A DNA stretch of 64,000 nt from contig OX578281.1 of NCBI GenBank assembly GCA_951217055.1, positions 33,347,036-33,411,035 of the forward strand, written 5' to 3'. Source of the stretch: Gerris lacustris (taxonomy: Eukaryota; Arthropoda; Insecta; Hemiptera; Gerridae). A program made the translations under genes and the position numbers. Positions 11,001-23,000 of the stretch are shown in pieces. Within the stretch, counting starts at the first letter, position 1. Every line of letters begins with the position of its first letter. Below the pieces are notes generated by a model that was not told the DNA's origin, ran no database searches, and was given only the letters and a program-made list of their open reading frames with translations.

Positions 11001-14000
11001 AAAGTTTCGATAAAGTTTATCTTTGTTCTCTAACTTTGACAATAACATAATTATAAGGAGTTTAATATAATGAAAATGTTTTTTAATCCGAGTGAAAACA
11101 AAATTAACATTTTTTTTATAAAAAAAATAAGTTTATTGAATAATAATTTAAATACAAACTAAATGAAAGAATTCATTATATAGTTACCTCTATTTATCCT
11201 GAAGCTAAAATGACTAAAAAATATTATTTTCATTTGTTTGATCTCCATGTAATTTAAATCACTTTTGTGTTTTAGAGGTGACGGAAGAGTGAATTTACTT
11301 TTCAATGAAGTCAGATTAGGCAGCAGCGACAAAAGGTAATGTTATATTATACTATAATATATCTAAAAAATGTTTGATTTCCTTTCATAACGTACTAATT
11401 TTTAATTATTAAGTTTTTGGTAGTATTCATACTATGGAAAGTTTAAATATTAATTTAAATCAAATTATAATTTTTATTGACAAAGGGAGACAGACAGAGA
11501 AAAATAGACTCCAGTGCCGGGACTCGAACCACGGGCCTCCTATATTTCCAGTATATTTAGATATTAGGCCTCCTATATTTTCAGTATAGATTCTCAAAAT
11601 TGGGGGGTGCACATTCATCTTTTCCCATTTTCTTCTTTACCAATAATAATTATTGTTTTTTTCCGATGAATTAATAATTATTTATAAGTATTAATTAAGA
11701 ATATATATTATTATAATTAATGATGAGAGAGAATTAAGGATAAATAATTGTAGCAAGCACTGGGATAAGAAGATTGCAAATCTTTGGAGTTATGCCTTAG
11801 TGCACCGGAAAATTAATTATACAGAAGGTTGAATTCTCTAGGTTTCAGTGATCAAAGTAAAACATAAATTTGGTTGATGGGATGTGGTTGTCAGTTATAC
11901 TCTCTCTGCCATTAAGTATACAGATTATCATTTTACAAAACCAAATACAGAAGGGGGGGAGGGGGTAGCATTAATAAATCAAAATAGAGTACAATATGGA
12001 ATGAGTAGAATTCTAATATTGTTGGAATCATCTGAATTGCGAGCCATTTTAGGAGACTGTTAGAAAAGGAAATGGGTTTTATTAGAGGACGATGCTGTAG
12101 AAGACAAAGAGTGATTGAAGCCACTCAATATGGCAGACAGGGGTCTCTCTGTGATATGTTGAGTACCCAAAACGACCCATATTGGCTTTTGTAAGGGCCC
12201 TAAAAACATGAGGATTAAGTGAATATGACAGAATCCCGAAAATCCGAACTTCATTTCTTTCAGCATACATTGAACATACCTCGGATATTTGAAAATACTC
12301 CATCTTATATAATAGATTATTTATTTCTATTTTTATACATTATTCTGATTAAATTCTTCATAAAAGCAATAAAAATAATATGAATGTATAACATTTAACA
12401 TTGGTATTTAACTTGATATCATTAAAACCAGCAGTTATTGTATCTTTAGTTTACAATTATGTGCACAGCATAGTTATAAAAATACAAACTCTATATGCAC
12501 TTAAATTTAGTAACCTTCCCGTATAATTTTCCAAAAGGAGCAAGACTCGTAGAAGGTGGATAAAATCAAAGAAAATAAATGCTCCTATAAGACTTATAAT
12601 ATGGAGCAATAATAGCTACATTTCTAAATGAAAATAAAATTGAGATAAATGCGAACTATTTGTTACTTTTATAACTGAATATACTTTGAGTTATTAATCA
12701 CTTTTTAAAAGCAGTAAAATTGAGTGACTTTATTTTGGGTCCATTAAGTTGTATTATACGGGGAAAGGATGTGACGGTTGGGAACAATAATTTTTTAGTC
12801 GCCTGTTAAAGATTTATAACTTATTGCAAGATTTATAACTGCAATGGAGTGAGTTACGAGTCCCTTGTACCTCCTAAAACTTTGATTTAAAAGTTTTAAC
12901 GTTTACTTAGTCCTAAAAAATGGCTTTTTAAAACAGACTGCCAATTGGTGTGTCACATAGCTTCCTCACATCCTATCACGTACTTTATTTATTTTATGCT
13001 TTTACAAACCATTATTGTCTATTTTGTTAAATTATTTAACCCGATTTTTTAATCTGTCAAAATTGTTTTGATTTTTTATGGTGGTTTATGGATGTTTATA
13101 TGAGACCAACAATTGGCTAATCATGACCTTCCGTCCAAATGTCAATAAAATCAGATGAGTTGTTTTTAAGATATGTTGGATCGCTAAAATAGAGTGACAG
13201 ACCGACCGACAGACACGGTACCAAACATGTTCTCTGATAACTGAAACGGATTTCTGTCTTGGATTTTTTGAAATCGGAGACATAATAAAATAATTTTGCT
13301 CTTCAGAACGATCACATAGCTTCTTTTACCTTCGGTAAGCTCGGATGCAAAAGTCCTTTAGCCTGTAATCTGTTGTCTTAAAATCGGTGCAGACGCACGG
13401 TGCCTAGACTACTAGGCTAAATGCACACTGGCATACTTGTTGAGAAAAATCATACCTTGAGGCGAAATCGAAGTATTAATTTTAGCTCTAAATTTAGGGA
13501 AATACCCTTCAAAACCTTGAAATAAAACTTGTTTTCGAAGTTTCCAAGATAGATTAAAACGAATTGTAAATAAAATCACCTTTTAAATGTGTTAAAAAAT
13601 TAATTAGATGCTATTAGATTTAAATTTAGTCTTACTACACCTATGTAAGAGAAAGTTTTGTTCCAGTTGGTCGTACCGAATTTTTAACAGTTACAAATGC
13701 ATATAATAGTACGAAAAGTAGCATTTTTCATGCGAGTGTGGACTTTGCACCCGAGCGAGAGCGAGGGTAGTAAAACCACAAAAGCAAAACCAAATGCAGT
13801 TTTCGCACGAGTTGCGTACCGTACTTCATCTAAGATTGTTGGATTTTAATTTTTATTGGATTTAATTTTATTAATAAACTAAGTGTAAGTTCGTATTTCT
13901 CTTTGGATAAATAGGACATTAATTCATTATTTGTATTTTGTGCCGAATTAAATACTTCGGGATTTTGCTTTGCTTGTGTGGTTTTACTACCCTTGCTGTC

Positions 14001-17000
14001 GCTCGGGTGCAAACTCCACACTCGCATGAAAAATGCTACTTTCTACACTAGACACGTAATGTACTTTTGTTTCACGTCATTACAATAAATGGTTCAGAAG
14101 TTATAGCTAAAACAAACTTTTGACGCCTGTAGCTTGATATGGCTATTTGTGAAATTGCCTAAGGACCCTTTGTGCACATACTTAGTCAATTTATTTTATT
14201 GAGTTTGTACTTTGGTTTACGGTATGTTAAATTGAAATAATAATGTTTTTGATTTCAGCTGTTTGGATCAGAGAGATGTAATAAGATTGTTCGAAGGAAG
14301 TAGTCCAGATAATAGACGACTAGTTCGAGTTATATGTAATGAAGCAATATTTCTAGAATACTTATCTTCTGATCCTATTCTCCTTCTGGAGCTACATTCT
14401 GCTACGGAATGGCCTCCACTTTTCTTTTCTGCCACTTACACATTCACACCATCCACCTCGGGTAACCCCTCATTTAAATGATAATAGCTATAGTCACTAA
14501 ACTACTCTACAAAAATATAATTTATGAATATATATTATATTATATAAATATGGCATTGTTTAAAATAAGTTAATAAATTATATGCACAGCTACTTATAAA
14601 ATTGAACCTGTATATAAAAAAAAAATATATGAATACGCTTATGACGTAGTTTATACTACTTAACTTTTTAAAATTTATTGCATCCATGATAAAAAAGATA
14701 TAACAAAATAATATTTAACTTTTAATATGAAATAAGCGATAAAAAAACACTTCCGCAACCGTGATTTAACTTCAGATCTTTTGATAATATGATAAATGTT
14801 GATGATTGTACTTTACGAGGTTAATAAAATTTATTAGAATATTTAATTTAGTATTAAATAATTTTGTATCTTCTGGAGGTTTTTGGAACTCACTCAAGAG
14901 TTAACAAAACTGCCCAAACCGAAATAATTGATGTTTAATTTCGGCTACTTAAATTGGCCATTATCACTTATAATACTACAAATTACAATCACTATTGTGG
15001 TTTATCGACAGAAATACTATCAATTGGGATCATACATTTTCATTCTCTATGCGTTTAAGAAGTAACTGGTAGACTGGTACCGGAGGTAATATTATTGGCT
15101 AGGCCTATGTCGCAGTTTAATAAAGATTTGAAAGGAAGAAAAATGATTATGCATTCTTATTTAGGTCCGTAAGCAAAAACGATTACCTTATACATTCCTG
15201 CGTTTGTCAATCTGTAACGCACATGATCACCGAAAGTGCACAATTCAAAAATGTGAAACTATACAGTAATATTCTGTTTAGTAATACAAAAACAGGAAAA
15301 ATATAGGGAAGCCTCAAAATATCATTCCTCACAAAAACCAAGGGTTGAATTATTTTTTTAACTCATTTGCGTCATGCATGGTGTTAAATTAAATACGAGG
15401 ACGGCCAGAGTACGAATATATCTTTGGTTTCGTTTAGGTACCAATCCATCTTTGCTCTCCATCTTATAGTCCCTTAAAAAATGCATTTTTCGTGTACTTA
15501 TATAATTTTTACACATCAATGAAAAAAAAATTTTACGTAGATATTCTTTGTTAAAAACGGTAAAAATACTAGTCCAGGAGATAGAGTGCAAAAAATTGCT
15601 TGATTAACATCAAGCTAGAAATTTGTGTATAAGTAAATCTTTTGGTGCCTTTTAAGAATATGAGGTCGGCTAAGTTCGTCTACGGGACAAAGCTTGGCAA
15701 TTAGCATTTGAAAAAAACAAACCGGTTGAGAGCCACCATGTCCCGCCCTTTTTGGTGGACAATGTGATTTTCATGATCCTGAGTACGAACTTAGCTAGTA
15801 GACCAATAATCAAGTTGATGGCAGTTTGTCACTTAATGGGTTAGTTAGTCCAAATTAATCCAAATCAAAGAGGCCACATAATAAGTGATTAACATGATTA
15901 TTGGTCTACTAACTAAGTTCGAAAGTGTTTCCATGTCCATGAGGAAGAACTATAAACTCCCAATCTAGTCAATAGTTTATTCAGGTTATAATATTTCTGT
16001 TTATTATATCTACTGCGAATGTCTCAATTCTGTTTCAATTCAATGCTCGTTTCCATTCTATTATTTAAAACAGTTTTAAAACAAAATCAAACATTTGCTG
16101 TTGTGACCTGAATTTGAATCTTATATTGGCTCATTGTAATATTACTTGTAGATGACATTCATTGATCCAGTATTGCTAATAAAATACTATTTGCTTAAAA
16201 TATGTTGCAAAAGTCTTGTTTTTAATAAGTTATAAGATCTGTATTTATTTTATGCATGGGGAAAAATATAAGAAATATAAGAGAAGATATCAGACTACAT
16301 ACGGGCATTCTATTATTCGTCCTGTTTCCTATGAGAAATGACAGAAATAGAACTAATATGATTCTACTTCTAGACAAGATAGAATATATTTATATGACAA
16401 GAGTGAATATTCTAATATGTATTATATAAATTCCATTTTGCAGTGAAGACAAACTCGAGAAATCAAAATTTGTATGGTGGAGAAGCTTTAAGATCTGCTG
16501 GTAAGACATTTTGCACTATTAAAATTACCTTTTTACAACTTACTTGATGAGTTTAATGTCAATAATTGCAATTAAGTCTTGCTGCTTTGCAAAGTTAAAA
16601 TATCGTTTTTAAAGAGTGAAGGTATGTGTGAAAAAGTGTCGAGGATTTTATGTCTTAAGAAGTTAATGGCGGTTTATGATCGTTTTGATAATTGTGGATG
16701 AAATATCTAGGTAAAGGTGCAACGCCAAAAATTACTTTAGTTATTACAGAAATTATTTCAGAGATTAAACATTGTACAATACGCTAATTCATATGCTAGC
16801 TTGTTAGTATAATCATGTTTATCTTCCCCGTATTCCATTACAGCATTGTCATTGGATGGTCTCTAAAAACTTCCTCTATTTTTCTCAAATTTCTCCTAAA
16901 TTCTTTCCTCTTTGCCTCCCAAGCTCCTCAATGATGAGCGTCCTTCCGACCGGGCGCATTCCTATTAGTATACTAAATAATAAAATTGAAATTAACAATC

Positions 17001-20000
17001 CGAATCTAATGAAAAAGATTTTAGTAAACGGTCTGTATCTTATTTAGGTCTAAAATACGAATCAGTTAAAAGAAGCAAAGATATAAAATTCACTATTACA
17101 TTTTTAACAGTACGATGTAATTAAAAGGAAAAAAAATATTTTAGGCCCTGTGATTTTAACAATGTCACCATTTTTATTTTTCTTTTTCTTTTTTTTTCTT
17201 TTGGGTTTATAATAATTAATATAATAATTTTATATTATTAATATTATAATAATTATGAAATAAAACCTAATATATTAATTACTAGATGAGTAAGTATAAA
17301 ATAATACATTTTACAAAAAATCTCATTCATGTTTTGTTCAGGTGATGTTTACTGCAATGGAAGTGTGATTGGTAAAGAAGGAAACGGTGCAGTAAATATT
17401 TCCAATTCAATGTTTACATCGTGCAGTTATGAATTTAAAGCACAAGGTCCAACCAGAGTGAAAATAGCTTTTAGAAATTATACTACTAAACGGGAAGTGA
17501 ATAATGTGTATAATGTGAGGTAAGTTTCAACATTGAAATTAAACTTTAAACTTTATTAATATCATTATTAAATAAACAATTGAATTTTAAAAAAAATATA
17601 TATTTTTGATAACACGCATTTATTAATTATTGGGTTGAGGTAGCGTATCTGGGGCATCATGTATAGACATTAAAAAAAAAACTGGCACATATAATTAAAC
17701 TCTTTTCTGTATCTTAATAAAAAATGCACCAATTATGGGTTCTTCTTCATTTCATAAGTTTTCTCTTAATACATTTTCCATATTCGTTCCTCTATTTTAA
17801 GGCATTGTATCTGTTGTAGATTAACTGGGCTTCGATGTAGCGTATCTGGTTTTTCGAGAGAGTATGAAATAAAAAAGAATACATAAATAATGCAATTTAT
17901 ATCAATATACAGGAAACACTTTAATTATGTATGCATTATATTTGTTAGTTTTTGCATTCCTATACATGATGCTCCAGATACGCTACCTCAATATCCAGTG
18001 TTTTCCATTAGTCTGATTGAAAAAATTCTTAAGACAGAAATCCATTTCAGACATCAGGGATAATTTTTGGTTCTGGGTCTGTCTGTTGCTCAATATTTGA
18101 AAACCAATATAATATCTTAAAAACTACTCGTCCTATTTGGATGGTAGGTCATAATTAGTCCATTGTTGGTCCCATGTAAGTTTCAACAATATGTGCACAT
18201 TCTTTTCTCTTCAACCAGCGCACAAGAATACATTTATTTATACCAATATCTTAAAAAGTACTCATTTGATTTAAATAAAATGTGAATGGTTTGTCGAAAG
18301 TAGCTTGCAGATAGCCTCAGATTTATTTCATCTGTCTGCGGTCTTTATATTTTGCTAAATTGATACTTTAATTCATGTAAATAACTAAAACAATGTTGAC
18401 AGCTTTAAAAAACGGGGGAAATAGTTAAATAAGTTAGACACTATTGGGTCGTAAAAGCATAACATCAATAAAACGCGTGATAGGATGCGAGGAAGCAATG
18501 TGCCAAACTAAATGGCAGACATTTTTTTACTCTCTGTCCCGGGACGGGACGCCTGTTATGATATAAAGACATATTTTTTAAAAGCTCTAAAAAAGCATAA
18601 AAAGGCTGAAAGCAATGGAAAAAATGGTGCTTCATTATAGGCACTTCAAGCTAGAAAAAAAAAAAAAAAAAAAAAAATTTAATGCGTTGTTTTTTAATTG
18701 TTTAAACAAAAATAGGATCCTACAGACCTATTAATCTATAAATTCAACATTCTTCATTTGAAAATTTATAAAATTACAATGTGACATTGCATATAATATG
18801 TAACTTAATTAACTATTTCACTTTCAGGTCAATCTTAATTTTGACTTATAAGGCACAATTAATAAATGTTGACTTACACACCAATAAATGTTGCCTTTAT
18901 TTAAACATTCATTGTTTACTTTTTCCAGTTGTAAAGAATTTAATGGAGTGACTACACTTGTTTGGTCTGAAGGGCAGATGGATAAGGTAACAAGTTTCTG
19001 CGACATTGTACCTCCAATCGATGTCATGTCGAACGGGCCCAGACTTGTTCTTACAGTAGACGGCTTGAGCAATACCACACAATGGAATCTTATGGCTGAA
19101 TATACATTCATGAAGAGTAAAACTTTAATTTTTATAAAATAAATTTAAAATACGGTTTTATGAAATGTTGAATTATTTTTCCATCGTTCAATTCAATAAC
19201 TAAATAGTAAACTAGTAAGGATGCTAACGGCATAACTCCAAAGCATAATATTTGTGTTTTTGTAATTTGACTTATGCAATTTTTATTATGTTAATAACAA
19301 AGTTCTCTATTCTAAATTAGTAAGGGAGGGTTGAGGGGGCCTGGGTGGCTCGGAGGCTAGAGCGCTTGCCGTGCAATCACGCAAGTTAAGCAGCACTTTG
19401 CCGGGTCAGAAGGTGACCGCAGATCTGGGTTCGATTCCCGGACCAGGCCCTCCGCTCAATGTCCGCCCAGCATTGTTTAAACAAATGGGAAGCTCCTCGA
19501 GAGAGTGGTGCCACCAGATTTCGGCCTGGAAACCATGATGATGTCAGTCCTGGTTGTATTACAACCAGGATAGGGGAGTCATGGTTAACGACCATATCTT
19601 CACATGAGTGTGAAGATTTCGGTTTCTAACCCGGGTTTGTTCAATCGGCCCACCTAAGTGGCCTGCGTCTTCGGGTGTAAAAGCTCCCCGGAATAATAAT
19701 AAAAAAAAAAAATAAAAAAAGGGAGGGTTGCATCACAAAACCATCATTAGTAGCTTATATAAATATTTGACGTAAAGGTATTAGCTAATTAATTTTGTAA
19801 GCCGATATGTATGTTAAATCACCTTCATGGAAAAAGGATTCGAAAAAAGGTACTTTTTTACTTTAGCCCCTATATCCCTTTGTGTTAATAGTTATTTAGA
19901 GAAAGGAACGTATTCAGAGTAGCATATATTCCTTACCTAAATTACTATTAAGACGAACAGATATTTATTCTAATGTTCCTTGGGACAAAGGAATATCATA

Positions 20001-23000
20001 CTTGTCATATATTGTCTTGGGGAGACAAACCCACGAACCTTTTTGACTTTTGTAGGGAAGACTATTGTTTAGAACCAAGGGGGGTGCTAAAGTAAAAAAG
20101 TGCCAATTCTTTTTTTTTTTTTTAAATATAAAATATTTTCTTTCGCAGATTTCGGTGTGGAGACCGGTCACCAGCTAGAAGGTTTCGAATGTGGATTTCT
20201 TTACGATGCTGAAAACTGGCCAACAGGAGGTTATTTCACATCACCAAACTACCCTGGGTTGTATCCTCGAGATACTGAGTGCCACTACTTCTTCCAAGGA
20301 ATGGATTGGCAGAGAGTTAAAATCACATTTAACTATCTTGACATCCAAGGAACTCCACCGTTAGTCTTCTGCTATAATTCATACTTTATCAATAATTAAG
20401 GCCACATGATACTTAATCTTTTACCTAACTTTAGACAAAGACCAGAGGCCATTTATTACTATACCGTAATATTTTATGCCATAAATGTAGAGGATATATA
20501 TATTATCTTTACACATTCACTGTCGTTATTATATTGATCGTATCTGTACTGTATATAGCTACCGACGAAAAAGAGACCCATATTCTGTTAGTGATAAAAC
20601 TTTTATTTATTTTTGTTTACAGTTGTAAAGGCAAAATTATTAGTAGGCCCTAGTACTTAGTACTAGTCGGTTAGGATGAACCTCTCGATTGAACCTAGCA
20701 ATTAGGCCCATTTTACTAGTCCCGTCGTGGAGAGTATCAGCCACTTAACCCACCATTCCACTGAGCAATGTACAGCCGGAGTTAGTATGGAGTGGGCATA
20801 GTAAGCTAAGTAAATTAGAGCTTAAAAGCATGGGGACATATCCATGACCCTGTACCGCGCTTGACTTACAGTTATAGTTGTATCGAGTTTAACGTGTACT
20901 AAATATACAAATTAAATGATAACTAAATCAGTCTGTGCTTCGAAGGGAGATAGTTTACTTGTAGCACTCAACTTGTTAAAATTATGGTTGTTTAATGTTG
21001 TAACAAGAAATATCCTATGTGATTCAACTTATATCAATTTAGAGAAAATAAGAGGGTTTAAATGGTGTAAAAAAGTTTGATTAATAATAATTGATACACT
21101 AACAATAAAGAATGATAAACCCTAATAAATGGATTTGACATGTAATAGCCTCCTCTAGTTAGTAGCATTCATGTCCTCATAAGACTTATGCAATCGATTA
21201 AAAAAATCGATGCAACGGCAAGAGATAAATTGATATTAAATTTCACTAAAAAATGTGAGAATTGAAATTTTCAGTTTACACAAAATTATTTCTTCTCGAT
21301 GTTCACTTATATAATTTTATAGTTCATTTTATCATTTTTATTAAGGCTCAAACGTTGATAGTATAAGTAAAAAGAACTTATTTTGATCTTAAAATAGACT
21401 ACCAATGCAATTTTGTAAAACTATACCAATTTACTCGGTCTAAATTTTGTACTAATAGTATTTTAAATTTTGTTCTTGTAATAAAAAAACCTTTTTATTC
21501 ATCCTAACCTAACCTTCATGCACGTGCCCCCTTTTCTATTTTCTAACCAAATGGATTTAATTTACAAGTGTAAAATGTATTAATTATTATCCAATTATAA
21601 AGCGGTCATTATTAGTGCTGGTTATAAGGTAAAAGAAAAACTCCTTCGAGAAGTCACATAAGATACTCAGGATAAGGATATTGAAGCGGCACCATAATAT
21701 ATACTTATTAAGAATTTATGACTAAAGTTATACCTATAAACTAATTTTCTTAAATCCCTAAAAGGGCCTCAAATATCAGTGCTCTACCTCTTCTTTAAAT
21801 GGTGGTAACACTACACAATCGCTGACATTATTTTATAACATCGAAAGTCGAAAGTTATATATTTTGATAATGTGGAAAACTAGTTTTCTAACCAATCTCT
21901 CACAAATCTTTTTTGTGAGATATAATGCACCCTAATGATCACATCGATTAGATGTATAATGTAGCTGATTTCTCCGTCCTATAATGACCTGATAATGTAG
22001 TTGATCAGGACATAAAGTAAGTCGAAAGATAGAGGTACTCGTACATTAACGCATCCAGCCCGCGTCTGAAACATAATTCAGTCTGCACAAAAATAATTTT
22101 ATGTAGGTTTACAAAATCATTAATTTTAGTTACTTGGACGTCACTATAACCTAAGATAAAATTCCAAGCTGTCTAATTAAGACAAAATGATTTATAATTC
22201 TTGTTTTATTTTTACTTTTTATTCTAGGTGTAACATGAGTACAGGGAGCGATTACCTCGAGTTTTCCAACTGTCTCACAGCTGACGAAAAACTACCGAGA
22301 AAATGCGGGCGTTCTAACTTCACCCTCATCTCAGACAAGAAGTATTTCCGAGTTACGTTTAAATCAAACGGAAAGTTAGATGCGACTGGATTTAACGCAA
22401 GTTTCCGCTTCTTCAAGGACCAAACTTTTCTTATGACATCGTTTAACAAATCTTCAGTTTCACTTAATATGATCTGGTGTAAGAAATATAATATATGTTG
22501 CTTAATTATTTACTATTTATTTAGGACTGCTTATGGTTTATTATCAAAAATATAAAATAGCCCAATAAAAATAATTATGCTACTTGGCAAAACCAAGGAC
22601 CCTTATATTTTCCTGCGTGTGTCTGTTTGTCCGTCCGTCTGTCGCCTGCTCTCACGGCTACACCTTTCGTCCGATCACTTTGAAATTTGGCATATACATA
22701 TTTGTCTTGTACCTACCCACACATTTTAAAAATATGGCGAGTTAAAAAAAAATATGATTAAAAAAATTAGGGTAAAAAAACTTAAGGGTTAAAAAAAATA
22801 TTTTTTTTGGAGACCGTGTGGGGTATCATATGAAAGGGTACGTCGAGCTGATTACAAAAATTTATAATGTTTTGTTATAAGCTTGGATAGGGCGAGCGTA
22901 GGCGAGTTTGAAATGGGTGGAAAACCCCCCCCCCCCTTCTTCTATCTCGCTTATATGAAGTGCAAAAAATCTGAAAAAATTCCTGAACATTCTTCGACCA

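Larger units (their letters stand above)
5029..11275. other. CUB gene intron (6.2 kb), repeat-filled
   Basis: This intron holds a G-run at about 6170-6183 and a G-rich patch near 6231-6242, a hairpin at 7747-7891 and a foldback element at 8741-9812, each listed separately. Between about 5745 and 6450 the motif TTTCGTGTTAA recurs in both orientations, which suggests a decayed DNA transposon, but no transposase remains. No other gene is visible. Confidence 0.5.
17520..18928. other. CUB gene intron with two repeats
   Basis: It contains a MITE at 17635-17991, pieces of family A at 18022-18520 and an A-run at about 18656-18677. The remainder is AT-rich. Confidence 0.5.

Noticed and set aside
11933..12303. 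Three overlapping - strand ORFs
   Set aside because: Mutually overlapping in different frames with no homology; chance frames.
19386..19595. 69-codon - strand ORF
   Set aside because: Lies wholly within the SINE body; non-coding.
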